NCBI GenBank assembly: GCA_907165065.1
Contig: OU015532.1
Coordinates: 44,494,839-44,558,838 of the forward strand
Direction of reading: 5' to 3'
Source: Caprimulgus europaeus
Taxonomy: Eukaryota > Chordata > Aves > Caprimulgiformes > Caprimulgidae
DNA length: 64,000 nt
The translations under genes were made by a program, and so were the position numbers. Within the stretch, counting starts at the first letter, position 1; every line of letters begins with the position of its first letter. Under the pieces are notes generated by a model. That model had not been told where the DNA came from. It was given only the letters and a program-made list of their open reading frames with translations, and made no database searches. Positions 14,478 to 27,195 of this stretch are shown here, in pieces.

Positions 14478-14536
14478 TTTTTTTTTTTCATTTTAGCTTA
14501 AAGAAAAAAAAAAAAAAGAAGAAAAAAAAGAGGAGG
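14478..14536. repeat. Poly-T / poly-A low-complexity tract
   Basis: A T10 run is followed 25 bases later by a long A/G-rich run (A15, then GAAGA8 and GAGGAGGAG). It is a homopurine/homopyrimidine low-complexity patch. It could be the remnant tail of an old insertion, but no body of such an element is visible. Confidence 0.8.
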
Positions 14537-14796
14537 AGCAAGGGATGAGAAATACTGTTTTAGCTTATTTTGTCACAATTTTTCTGTGGTTTCAGCACAA
14601 AATAGGACATAAAGCATTACAGAAATCATGTCTTGTTAAACATTACTGACACAGTGATTACAGAGCAGCTTAAACATTCTTCTTTTAATCCATAAGGGTG
14701 CTATTTAGTGTTGAAAATCTTTTTATATTTACAATTCAAGAATTCCCTGTTTATAAGATTAGAAATTAGATTTGTTCAGCTGCCACAAAGAGAGAA

Positions 14797-15397
14797 AATC
14801 GTATCCTGGGCTGCATGAGGAAAAGCATTGCCAGGAGGTTGGGGAAGGTGACCCCCTCTGTGCTTGGCACTGGTGAGGTCTCACCTGGAGTGCTGTCTCT
14901 AGTTCTGGGTGCCACAAAACAAGACATAGACTTCCTGGGGTGAGTGCTGCAAAGGGCCACTGAGATGGTAAAGGGACAGGAGCACCTCCTACAAGGAAGG
15001 GCTGAGAGAGCAGGGACTCTTCAGTCTGCAGAAGAGAAGGTTCAAGGGGGGGTATCTCAGCAATGTGTATAAACACCTTATGGGAGGGATTAAAGTAAAT
15101 GGAGCCAGACTTGTCTCAGTGGTGCCATGTAAGAGGACAAGAGGCAATGGGCACAAACTGTAGCACAGGAAATCCCATGTGAACAAAGAAGACTTTTTTT
15201 TACTCCAAAGGTGGTCAAACACTGGAACAGATTGTCAAGAGAGTCTCCATCAAGTCTCCATCCTTGGAGATATTCATATCCTGACTGCACACTGTCCTGG
15301 GCAACCTGCTCCAGCTGACTCTGCTTGAGTGGGTGAGGTTGGACTAGCCAGTCTCAAGAGGTTTGTTCCAACCTCAACTATCCTGTGATTCTGTGAA
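14797..15397 (+). mobile_element. CR1 LINE, 5'-truncated, older copy
   Basis: About 600 bases of plus-oriented CR1. It begins in the ORF2 C-terminal region (GTATCCTGGGCTGCATGAGG) and passes the block encoding the AACACTGGAACAG segment. It ends in CCAACCTCAACTATCCTGTG plus ATTCTGTG, the CR1 3' terminus. It is clearly more divergent than the other copies, with several indels and a T8 expansion near 15187, so it is probably an older subfamily. No intact frame remains. Confidence 0.92.
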
Positions 15398-15520
15398 AAG
15401 AGAGAATGGTTAACAAATACCCAAAGGTGAGTTAAGCTGGTCTTTGGCCATCAAAAGTATTCCCATCTAACACTGAATATGGGACTTAGAAGCTTAATGG
15501 AAAACCTCATCTTTCAATTT

Positions 15521-15546
15521 CAAACCAAACCAAAACCAAACCCAAC
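15521..15546. repeat. CCAAA-type simple repeat
   Basis: Short imperfect (CCAAA)n run. Similar runs occur near 22.67, 22.91 and 49.81 kb, so this motif recurs in the window. It has no coding content. Confidence 0.7.
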
Positions 15547-17012
15547 AATTCTTTGTAAAGTTAAACTATAAAATGAAAACTAAGGAAAGTCAACAGCCAG
15601 GCTGTTTATTTCCCATTCTCCACAGCACTGTAGTTTATGTCTCTTGTGGGTTCCCAAGGCTGCTTCTAGGGATGGGCAGAAGCCTCTCTTGTCAGAAAGG
15701 CCCCAGTAGACTTGTGGCTAGAAGGACACGACCAACCAACTCTCCTCCATCTCAATACCAGCTGAATAGGATTCTTGTTTCTGCAGCTTGACTTTTATCT
15801 GTGATTTCAGCTACGTTACAGGCCACACAACATACCTGAAGAGGCCTGGAGACCTATTCCCAACAGAAAGTTCAGCATTAATCTTTGAAACAGCTTCTCC
15901 ACTTGCCAAGAAGCAGCAATGCCCCTCCTTGCTCTTCCAGTAAATGAGAGACATGGAACAGTCAATGTAGGTACAACCACTGTGTTCATTAGCATTCAAT
16001 ACCATGCATTCCCAGCAATCTGATCCTTAGAGACACAGTGGCATCAAGAACATCAGGGATCAATTTTTCCCTGAAGAAAAAGGATGAGGTAAACCTTATC
16101 AGCAGATAGGGGATAAATTTCTTATCGAACCACCATTAGCTATGTCTGCTCCTTTTGTTACAGTCCTGAGACTTCTCAGCTGGGCACACAGCACACAGTG
16201 GGCCAGTGCTGAGGAGATGGAGGGGAGAAAAATCTCATTTTGGGGGCTTCCCCAAAGGCTAAGGTCAGCCTTAGAAGGCAACACTGGCTAGAAAGTGGAA
16301 TTATACTGCAGAATTCTACTAAAGACGTTTCTGTCCTCCAAAAGTAAAAAAGTAAAGCCAAGTAACTTCATGGAGGGGGGCAGAAAATTAAAAAAAAAAA
16401 AAAATCAGTGCAGACTTCAGGAATGAAAATATCCTGCAATAAATTCAGAAATAGTCCTCTCCAAACAATCATCAAAACCTCATCATGAGAAGTAGAGAAA
16501 AACAAAGTCACCACTGATAACCAGTACCAAAGGTGTGATGGTAGAAGGGAGATCTGAAAACCAGGGATGAATGGAATGATATTGTCAGGTGAGCCCTTCC
16601 CACTCCAACAACGTACATGAGTACATTTCAACTCACAAACTCAACAACAGCACAATGCATCAAAGGAAATTACTCAAATGGAAAGTGATGTGCAATAATT
16701 ACACAGCACAGACTTACCGGTGTTGTGGCAAGGGTTTGAAGGGAGACAACCATACCAGTTACTGTTTGCTTCACGGCTGGACACTTGTTTGATATCCACT
16801 GCCTACATACGCATGATGCTTCAAAACTGAACCAGTGAGAAATCAAAGAAAAGCTCTCAACATGACATGGCAGTTATCTCATTTGTCACTTCATTATTTT
16901 TCCTTGATAGATTTTGGAGGTAGAGCTCTTCTTACCTTCCCCTTCCCTGTTCTCACAGACAAACCTAAACCACTCAGGATGCTAACAGAAGAAATGGAAA
17001 TTGCCAAGCTTT
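15547..17012. other. Unique sequence, no gene recognised
   Basis: No CR1 or LTR was seen. A poly-A run lies at about 16390-16404. Near 16,928-16,958 there is a very strong plus-strand acceptor-like tract (long C/T run ending TCTCACAG) followed by an open frame that runs into the next CR1; see the findings. I see no other candidate gene. Confidence 0.5.
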
Positions 17013-17322
17013 CTTGGGCCTACAAGAAAGCTGGGGAGGGACTTTTTATGAGGGCAGTTAATGACAGAACAAGGGGTGATGGCTTTAAACTGGAAGAGGG
17101 GAAATTTAAATTAAATCTGAGGAAGAAATTCTTCCCTGTGAGGATGGTGAGACACTGGAACAGGTTACCCAGAGAAGCTGTGGCTGCTCCTCCCTGGAAG
17201 TGTTCTCGGCCAGGTTGGATGAGGCTTTGAGCACCCTGGTCTAGTGGAAGGTGTCCCTGCTGCTGGCAGGGCGGTTGGAACTGGATGAGCTTCCAACCCA
17301 AACCAGTCTGGGATTCTATGAA
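17013..17322 (+). mobile_element. CR1 LINE, 5'-truncated 3' fragment
   Basis: About 310 bases of plus-oriented CR1, closely similar to the copy at 13,651-13,965. It starts at almost the same consensus position (GGCCTACAAGAAAGCTGGGG) and ends GGGATTCTATG. The ORF2 C-terminal frame is still open for about 70 codons, including the typical [13 protein letters not shown] block. Relative to its siblings it lacks about nine bases (TAAGGTCCC-like) between GATGAGCTT and CCAACCC. Confidence 0.95.
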
Positions 17323-18449
17323 GTTGCAGTTTGCTGCTTGTTGCTTCCCAGCAACCCCAACATACAGATTTCTGGCTTTGATTTACTACTAACCTTCATT
17401 TCATATGTTTTCCAGCTCCCACTTGCTATAGGAATTTCAACATTTGCACATGTTCACTCAATCCATTTTATTGAAAATTAAAATTTATCACATAGAATTT
17501 AGAATTAAATACTGCAGCTGGTATTTATGGATTCATTCCAGACAAAATGATCAACAAGATCTCCAAAGATTTATACTGATTCTGCAAAACTTTGAGGCCT
17601 ATCTAGGACAGTGTGTCTGCCCTGTGAGATGTGTGGTTTGGTGATGTTTTCTTTTCAAAGGAAACAGGCACCAACCACCACTCACCCCAGCCCAGTGATT
17701 TCAGTGTGACATTTGTCTGGGAAAGAAACACAAGCACTGAATAAGGATAAGAGAGTTGATCCAGACACGAGGCTGGAGTACTAGAGCAGTTGACTCCCTC
17801 TCATTCACATGCTCTAAAACACACTGTTTTCTCTTCTTGATGAAGTCATCCAGAATCTTACTTAATCTAGTCAAAAACTAGGAGGCATCAGGAGGACAAG
17901 CCACACGGAATTTGGAAGGCATTTCCAAGAAGAAATATGTGTAACTGCATATGTGGAACATCCAGTCCACTGGAGAGCAGGTGACACACTGAGAAAAGAG
18001 CTGACAGTGAGCTTGAGTGGGAAGGAAAAGAAAAACTTACTCGAGGCAAGATCATCACACCATCCTGCTGAAAACACTGTGCAGTCTCCCAAGGACTCCT
18101 CTCGCTACCCTGAAGGCAGACAGTTCACAGATGACACCATTTTGGGCAATCTACCTTATAAGAGATGAAAATCTCCTCTAAGGCTAGTATGTGGAGAACG
18201 TGGAAGAAAAGGTTTCCTGCTGGACTCCTTCCACAGCACTCCTACAAGCCAGTACCTTTTATACATCACTATTTTGCTTTTCCTCACACTATCATATTTA
18301 ACAATAGGATATATGCCTGTGAAGTGTTTAGGCATAAATGGACACATGGATTCCCAAATCAACAAGTTCCTCTGGATCCAGTTTCTATAGATTAATAACA
18401 TTTCATCATCTTAACACTGTAAAGCTGGCTTTATTTTAGCTTCCTTACT

Positions 18450-18498
18450 CAAAAAAAGGGAGGAAAAAAAAAACCAACAAAAAAACCCCCCAAACAAC
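18450..18498. repeat. A-rich low-complexity tract
   Basis: Runs of A7, A10 and A7 are separated by G- or C-containing spacers and followed by C6. It is a slippage-prone tract with no coding content. Confidence 0.75.
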
Positions 18499-20577
18499 AC
18501 TACCCAGAGAATTTGAAAGCTTTCAAATTTCCTTAGTGAAACCTACCCTGTTACTGCCATCACTTGCTAGCATACACAATCCATGCTGTCATCTCCCCAG
18601 AGGATTTCAGCACACTATGGTGAACTCTGCCAGCTTCCATTGCATGAAATGTTCCTCTTACAAAATGTTCTTCCATTTCCTTCACTTTTTCATAAATGTT
18701 CCTGCAAACCAGGGATCATCATCTTAATCAAGACACCATTAGATAGCAGAAGTCAGTCACCAGAAGCAAAAGGTCTCCTAGCTACTACTTCTACCCACCA
18801 TCAATACCTTCCTCCACCCTCAACAAAATCCCAACCCAACCAAACAATGCCCCAACTCCAAAAAGAGATCTTGCTAAAAGGAGATCTTGATCTTTTCCTC
18901 CCTTTCCTTTTGCCTCAAGTTTCCTCTGCTTAGTTCAAAAGGAGTTAGTTTACCCAATTCTTCACCCAGACTGCAAACATTAATAATACAGAATAAGATT
19001 CTCAATTGCCTGAAGCAATTTTATTTTCCACTAGCTGCCCACTAAATAGCAGTTGGGAGCTACTCCAGGAAATGGAGCGCTCCATGGCCTAGCGGGACGA
19101 CACGCCACATTCTCCTTCACAGTCACTGCTTAAGTCCCCCTGCAGATTATCTAAATTATCCATAATACAGCCTTCTTCATTATAGCTATATGAACAGAGC
19201 AAGGCTATATGAAATGTTAACATTTCTACAATGCTTCACTAACCCCATCATCAGCTCAATGTATTCATTAATATTTGGAATATTCAGAAGCAGAAGTTGG
19301 ATAAATTTGTTGATCTGCTATAATCCTATTTTTTGAGAATAAAAAAAAAAATCCCATGTTTCCACAAACAAATCAACACAGAAGTGAGGATGTTTTTGCT
19401 GTACAAGACCTCTTCATCAAGACATTAAACACAAAACCCAATTTCAAGTGTTTTCAACTGTGACAACTTGTCTCTTCCTAACATTAAAGCAAAAGTTTAA
19501 TCTTTTCTGATTAAACTATGCCTTTTCCTAGGACACATCTATTTGATATAGATAAGAGTGTGAAACCAGTACAAATTCATCTGAAGCATGAAACTCCAAA
19601 AGGCTGTTTTCTTCAATTTATAAAAATACCTAGGTGCACATCTGCAAAAAGCCTGCACGAGAGGGATGGACTTCATCAGAACTGTAAGGGGACCAAGCGG
19701 CTTCAAACAGAGATTGTGAGTGAACTTCAACACTGATGAGAGAGATAAAGTCAAATGGGTGCAGAAGAACACACGGTTTGGAACAGTGTTTCTTGGTGTG
19801 CTGATATGAAAATCCTCTACCTCATGTAAGTGATAGGTCAGAGGATGAAAATCAAATCAGAAACAGAGAGAAATTTCCACTAGGCAGAATTAGTGGGCAA
19901 CTACAAACATGCAACCTCCTTAGGTCTATGTATCAGAAGTCTTGTCCTTCAAGTTATTTAAAGTATTTGAAGAAATCAGCAAGAACATAAAAACAGTCAA
20001 TATAACAAAAGAATTTTTTACAAACTCCCTCACCATAGGCTTTTAAGAAAACTAAGCAGCAGTGGAGTAAGTGGGAAGGTCCAGGAATGAGTAAGCAATT
20101 GGCTACAGAATGGAAGTGTGGAGGAGGTGGGATATGAATAATTGGTCAGTACTTGCAGTGAAAGGAAGTCATGAGCAGAATCTATTGTGTTTGTGCTATT
20201 CATTTTATTCATTTACTCATAACCTTGAAAAAGGGGTGAGTGGTAAGGAAGCATGCCAGTGGCACAAAGGGATGAGGTTGGAATGGGAAACCTGAAGGAC
20301 CTTACTAAACTTCAATAAAACAGCAGGTGAAAGCTAATGGAAATAAGGGTAAAGTGATGCACACAAGGAAAAAGAATCTTAACTTTAGACATTAAATGAT
20401 GGCTCTGAGCTGGCTATTACCAGAGCAAGAATTGGAGGTCACAATACTTGGTTCTACAAAATAACATGTCAGTGCTCAATAGCAGTGAGAAAGCTAAGGA
20501 AACATTTGAAATTAGGAAAAGAATGAAGAACAGAAGAAGTTACTGTATCACTGTTTAAACTGACAGTTCACCTTACT

Positions 20578-20614
20578 CAACACACACACATATACATATA
20601 TATATATAAATAAA
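20578..20614. repeat. CA/TA microsatellite
   Basis: A short (CA)n tract passes directly into (TA)n and then TAAATAAA. It is a compound dinucleotide repeat and probably length-polymorphic. Confidence 0.85.
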
Positions 20615-21849
20615 ACTGTGTGTGCATTGCTGAACCCCTAGGCTTGAACATAATCCATTATTAGAAAAACAAAAACATTCAGAAAATGGTAACAGGGATA
20701 GTCAAAAGCACGGAGTGGCTTCCACATGAGGGACAACAGGTAGGCAAAACATTTCAGGCTGTAGCAGGGGTGCAAAATTGAGAGTGATATGGAAAAGCCA
20801 GATAGGGATAGACAGCCTTTCAGGGAAGTCCAGTAAATGAAATTAGAGGCAACTGTGTTCAAAAGAGCCAGGAAGGCACAGGGTAGCAGACGCTTCGAAT
20901 AACTTGCTGAAAGAAGTTGCTAATTGAAAAAACATTTACATGGGTTCAAGGAGAGAAGGAACAGAAGCTTAGGGGTGAGACCATTGGGTGTTACCAGACA
21001 GACAAATCACAACAGAACTGGGAATTATCCTGAACTGGAAAAAGCAGGAAGCTTGGAGAGCATGCACACGTGTGTGCTAAGCCTTGTGCACGCCTGCCCC
21101 ATTTTCACTCCTCCTTAGGTATTTGTATATGGGCACTGCTTATTTTTGTTGGTTTAGTAATTAACTGTTTCACTTCAGAAAACTGCTTTTACACACCCTG
21201 ACCCCAACAGAAACCCCTCCTCTCCCTCTGCCTTGTACCACCTCCCCCAGGGGAGGTTAGAGCCTCATTCCCTACCCCATGTGCTTCAGTCTTTGTGCTT
21301 TCACTCTTGACTTCCACTGAAACCAGAACAGTTTCCATCCTTCCAGTGCCATTTCCTTTATAATGAACACCAGCTCTACTTTAAACATAACTCCTCATCC
21401 CCAAGAGAAAGAAGTTATTTTTATAAGTATTTTTATCTTTATATTACAAATATACACTCTCAACAGGGCCTTTTTTTTTTTTCCTTTTCCCACCCCTCCT
21501 AGAAGTATCAGGAGTTCTGATCTCCAACATTATAATTCCATTGAGTTAAACTAGTATAAAACTAATGAAAGGGGGACAAGAGCTTAGCCCATACTACACA
21601 TGAATTACTTCACCCACCACAGTGAATTTATAATGCAGCCCTGCAGTTTCACAGTGAAGAGAACAACTACACAGTTTATAAAGAGGGAATTATAGGAAGC
21701 AGAACAGTTGCCTAAGCTGAAATTTGGCTGCTAACACTACAAATAAAGACTCTTGCTCTTGAGGAAACAACGTTCTTCTGTTCAAGACATTGAGACCATG
21801 AGGGTAGCTCAGTCAATTGTTGCGACACCTTTTTTATACATACATGCAT

Positions 21850-21931
21850 TTTTTCATATATTAAAAAAAGAAAAAATATATTAAAATATTTATATACAGA
21901 TATATAAAAAGAATAAAAAATACTCTTTTAA
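21850..21931. repeat. A/T-rich low-complexity tract
   Basis: About 80 bases contain only a few G/C positions, with alternating A runs and TATA words. It gives a spurious Ile/Phe-rich minus-strand frame that I do not regard as coding. Confidence 0.75.
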
Positions 21932-22906
21932 GAAAGTTTTTCCCTGTTATTTTAATGTTAAAAGTGTAAGAGGAGGGGATGAAAGTAAAAAGAAAGATTT
22001 CCAGGGACAAAAAGGATAATGTAACCTTTGAAAATTTGCTAAGGCTTAAGATTTGTCTACTCAAGACACTGCTTTCTACCTCCATTTAATTAGATTTTAA
22101 TTTTCTTTTTACATCCTTTTCCTCTACAGATTCTGAGAAGTAATTATTTCAATATCAATTGATTGGAAGGAACAGTCCCAAGTCAGAATTAAGCAGCTTA
22201 TGGAAGTTTGTCTTGTTCCTGGTTAAACATTCCTGCTACACAGCTGGGTAAGCTGCTTGCAGTAATAAAATCCAGCTGAAATAATGGAATTGTGCTTGAG
22301 AGCCCAGACTTGGCCTGGCTTAGGGAAACTTCTCAAATGGCTCTCATCAGTGTCAGAGATTTAAAGAAAGCCTTCCCAAATAATCAGAGGCAGAGGAACA
22401 AAGTAGAAGCTCAGTCTCTTCCCTCCAGTGTGCTTTTCATCCTAACAATATCAATTTTTTACAAGTTTCATAAGCAGAAGATGAGCTGGTTCTGCTCTGT
22501 GCTGTTTATGTTGTAATAGGCAATTAGGTTCACAAACAAATGTGGTCTTTATGTTCCAGATACAAAACTCCAATCCTCTGGAAAGCATTCAAATAGACGG
22601 TTTTTACTTTCAGGTGTAAGTTCAGAGAACTTAGCAAACCAGAAATAAAGATACTTAAAATAATAATTTAAAAACCAAACCAAAACAGTGGATATTTTTG
22701 AAGGGTTTATGGTAAATTATTTGCAAGAGCCAGAGAAAGACACAGAACTCAGAAATTCCAAAAAACTTAGCTTCATGCTTTGGCTTTTCATCTCTTACCT
22801 TTTTACTTACAGGTGACAAGAGTAGGAAAAAAAGCTTAAGACTAAAAATTTTAATAACAGTAGTTGTTAAATTAAGTGTAATTAGGGGCTGGTAAATAAT
22901 AACTGT

Positions 22907-22940
22907 TAAAAAAACCAAACCAAACCAAAAAAAGAGAAGA
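22907..22940. repeat. CCAAA/A-rich simple repeat
   Basis: A7, then three CCAAA-type units, then A7 and a GA-rich end. A shorter run of the same type lies 230 bases upstream (22,672-22,687). The pair may be decayed tails of older insertions, but no element body is visible. Confidence 0.7.
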
Positions 22941-25900
22941 ACAGCTGGCTCACTAACACTTGTGATCTCTTACACGCTCCTTTGGTGGTTCCTGTGAGTC
23001 AGTTTGCACAGAGCTGCAGCAGCAGGCTGGGACCAGTGGCCCTTTTCTACACAGTGGAAATGGCTTCTCAAATCAGAGAACCCTGGCATATCCCAGGGTC
23101 TGGGACTGTCCACTTCACAAGATCTATCTTATAATCCATTCCACTATATACACATCAAATACACCACAGAAAGCTACTTTTAAAGCACCTCCCTATTAGC
23201 AGAAATGCAAGAAAACAACACATCCTGTGCAACCATGCAGACAAGAATATTTTCTTATTGAGGGGGTAACAAAATCTTTGCTCTAGGGAGAGCAAATGAG
23301 AGGACAGCATTGCAAGAAATGAAACTCAGAAGCATTATTTCTACAGCCCTGGCCAGCACCCTCCTGGTGCTGGAGTCTCCTTACCAGACTTCAGCAAGAA
23401 TCTCTGTTCTCTGGATATCTCAAGCCCTTAAACTGTGAGAAGTAACCAGATTCCAACAGTCTCTCACAAGCCCTGCACTTCTCATCGTACTTTTTGGGAT
23501 TCAGATATTCTCATTTTTACCCTTTCCTCAAAACCAGGACTCTACAGTCCACATAACAATGCTATTTTTCCAGAGCCTTTTCAGGAACAACTGCACCCTC
23601 CCTCAAATTCTGGATTTGGGGGCTTAGCTTCTCGCTGATTAAAAATGATGCAGCAGCTAAAGTGAGACTTGGAGAATATTCTTAATGGGCCTCCTAAAAT
23701 AAATCATGCTTCACACATGGGCACCACACACGATATAATCAGAGCTATGAATATAACCAGCCAAACATAACTGCCTTGCAGTGTCTTTGCTTTAGTCAGT
23801 CCTTCCATTCCTTTAGGTCCTCCTCCATTTCCCTGTGCAAGCCTCCTCATCTCTCCTAAATGCCTATTATTCAATTTCCCCTTCTGTAAAGTTTCAGCCC
23901 CACTTAGTGACCTTTTCTCCCACTCCCAGCACAAGCCACTCAATATTTTTCTTAGGCTGCAACCCACCTAAAATCCTAACAATTCCCCCTAGGCTGCACT
24001 AACCTGCTAGTCAAGGAGAGGAACACAGACTCTGCATTTCAAGTTAGAACCATACAATCCAGCCGGGAGAAACATCCAGGATACAATGTCATTTATAAAT
24101 CAAATCAACATTCACAACCACAAGTGGAATTTGCAGACTGATATATAGCCATGGAGTGTTTCAGCCTAATTTCTTAGCCACCCATCCGAGATGTACAAAC
24201 TGACCTTTAAACAATTCCAGAAATAGGACAAGATAAATCCCATACCCGTCACATTAAAAGCATTGTGCAAAGAAAATCATTTACAACACATAAGAGGCTA
24301 TTTCCTTGATCTTTTGAAAATTAGACAGCATCACATATTCCTCACTGCTTCATGCTTTCTTCTGAACTATATTTAGAAGCAGATAGTCCTCAGTACAGAC
24401 ACTGATTATTTTAAACCTGTTCCCACTGTTGCCTGTACTAGACTTTCCTAGGACCACAGCAGATTGGGAGGAAGGGTCTGGCAGGAGGCAGAAACAACTG
24501 CCAGGAAAGCCACAACCATAGTACATAAGATCTTTCAACCAGATTCCTCCTTAACCAAATTTCTCTTCATCTGAAGCTGTACCTTCACCTTCCTGTGGAA
24601 TCACAGACTTGTGCTGTTGACTGAGAAGCAGTTTCTGCTCAGAAGACCTTCAATGACCAGGTCACAACTACTACTCATTGGGGATTTGATTTATTTATCT
24701 TTAAATTATTCTGTATTGGGGTAGATAGTAAGAATGAGATGAAAAAATATGGCCTTGGTGTAACACATAAAATGATATAACTTAAGTCATTGATAGATAT
24801 ATATATTAATCTAGTATTTTAGCTGGAGATGGTTGCAGGCATGGTTTTGTTTGTTTTTTCTAAAAAGGGATAATGATTAGTGAATACAGGCTGTAATTGT
24901 ACCTCAGCCCTCTTTTTCTTTCATTCAAATCCACTCATTCTCTTATCTCAGGCTGCGATTTCTCCAGGCAGGGAAGATCCCTTTATTTCAAAGCTTGTCA
25001 GTGATTAGTGGAACAATAAACTTCATTAAAGCTTTCAGGTATTACTACAATGCAAGCACACACCAAGAGCATTCAGACTCCCTCTAGATTAGCCACACAC
25101 AAGTGTTTTTTTCAGGGGAAAAACCTGGGCACTTTTACCTAATGTCTAATAATTTAATATACAGTGCAACCACCAGGTATGTGCTATATTAAGGGTAATC
25201 ATGATGTTTATTGAGGAACATCCTACAATTTATAATATCTGATTGGATAATCATTCAGTTAGGGGAACATTTTATGAAGCAGTTTTCTGATTGAAATCAT
25301 ACTTTTTTTCTGAGTATTTGCCAGAACCACATGAGAGGTAACAAGCAGCTCTCAGTACAAAATCACTTTGAATTACTCATCGCCTGCATGCTCTAAATTG
25401 GATTGCTGCTCACTCATACTAGGTGGGCAAAGAAGGTAATGAAGAAACAACTTACAGTTTTGGGCCCCAGGATGATTCAGGCAGGCTTCCTTCATCTGCA
25501 GCTTGAAAAAAGAGGAGAAAAAACCCCAAGACTTTAACTCTTCCCCTTTCCTGCTCCAAACTGAAAAGCTGATTTCACTGAATACAAGAGAAGCTCAGTG
25601 TCACACCTGTTTCTTCTTAGTGGTCAAAGGTGATTAGGTAATAAGCTCCACATGTGCCCACCTCTGCCCCCTTTGCTGTTCCTAGGAGAGTCTGGCAGCA
25701 CCTGCTTGCCCACTAATGAAAGCAATTGCACTTTTCACCTCTGTACAGTTGACCACAGTGCAACAGCGTTCAACCAGGCTGAGCTGGACCTGGGCTTCAA
25801 AATAATTTTGCTATGACTGGTCTCAGCCCCTTGCAGTCCCAATGTGTCACCTTTGCAGTCATAAATACAGCACTGACAGCCTGTGGAGGCAACGTGCTGC

Positions 25901-26724
25901 AGCCCCAGACAGCAACACAGACCCACAGACAAGATTTTTAGTCTTCCCCAACCTCCTCCCTTGGAAACAAAGCTTATGCAATCCAGCTGTGAGGGACCTT
26001 CCTCCAAGGACTTTGGAACCACCTGGGTGATTTCAACCAAAGTTAAATGAAGATTAGATGGCACAAATGTAATTAGGATCCTACAGATGTCATGGAAGTA
26101 TTAACACTCTGGCTGACAGAAGAGCTGAAAAGTGTCCTCTTATTAGACACCAGGCAATCCATGTAGGAGAGAAGTTTCATTATCACCCCCAGTTGTGGCT
26201 GATCACAACAACCTCTTTGAGATCAAACTTGATTTACCACAGGGTATAAATCTACAGGAAATACAGCTTCCTTAGTTCTGGGATGCCATGATCTAGAGGT
26301 TTTAAAAAACTCCTATTAAAAACTTCTGAGCTTCATATTCCTAATAAATATGCTTTTCTATATTTAAACAGTTAGGGCAACAGTTTCTTAGCTAAACAAC
26401 TGAAAAAACATATGCAAAATCTTGTGTTAGCTTTTGAAACTGTCTTTTCACTTTTCACTTAAACTGAAACAATTACTTTAATTATGTCTTGTTAGCATAA
26501 ACTAGACAAGACCCAAATGAATAGTCACTGATTCTGTTAACCCAGTGGGTTATCTGTTAGTTAGCTATTGCCAGATGCCTCCCAGAGAGGTGTTTAAACT
26601 TTAGGCAAGTATGTAACTCTTGAATTCTTTTCTTGTTTTACATCAGGATGTAATAGGGTCAGTCCAATAGATGGCCATTAAAAAGCTCAAGTGCATTCCT
26701 CTTGCTGAGGTTGTGATTAATAGT

Positions 26725-27195
26725 TGTCCTGGTTTGTAGCTGGGACAGAGCTGGTTTCTTTTAGCAGCTAGAACAGCGCTGGGGTTTGGGTTCAGCTGGG
26801 ATTTGTTATGAGAGAAATGTTGAGAACAGACCAATGTTTTAATTTGTCACTGGAAGTTGAAGGACTCTGTGTTTTGCTGATCTACAGGTGCAAGGTCTAA
26901 GGAAGTGAGGAAAATTTAAATTAATGAGCTAAATTGGCATTTGGTTCTTCCAAGGGGCTGTTCCATCTCCTGTCCCCCATGGGCAGGAGATCCATGAGGG
27001 GCTCTTCCTCTCTGGCTCTCTCTGGCTCTCGCTCGGGCTCTGGCTCTCCCGGGATTGCGGTTTCGGTTCGGGATTGTCGCTGCTCCGGGATCGTTCACTG
27101 GGAACGGGCCTGGCTGGGTCAGTGGGTGGTGAGCAATGGCACTGGGTGTCACTCATTTGCATATTTTATTACTATTAGTATTATTATTGTTACTA
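26725..27195 (+). mobile_element. Endogenous retrovirus LTR, 3'-truncated
   Basis: It begins TGTCCTGGTTTGTAGCTGGG and continues with the GCTAGAACAGCGCTGGGGTT-like and TTATGAGAGAAATGTTGAGA segments. These are the hallmark 5' part of a common avian ERV LTR. A CpG-rich, CT-rich core (about 27,000-27,115) is followed by ATTTGCATATTTTATTACTA and a (TTA)n-like stretch where the similarity I recognise stops. The usual 3' end, with an AAACTG/CAACCCA segment and terminal CA, is missing. No gag, pol or env sequence adjoins it, so it is a truncated solo LTR. The exact ERV class is uncertain. Confidence 0.75.

Larger units (their letters stand above)
17323..26724. other. Long unique AT-rich stretch, no gene recognised
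   Basis: Over 9 kb contain no recognised CR1 or LTR and no supported exon. Low-complexity patches lie at about 18,450-18,498 (A-rich), 20,578-20,614 (CA/TA), 21,470-21,485 (T-rich), 21,850-21,931 (A/T) and 22,907-22,940 (CCAAA/A-rich). The segment 24,640-25,290 has the low-complexity-free, homeodomain-word-rich look of conserved non-coding DNA (see the findings). The open frames found are short and featureless. Confidence 0.55.
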
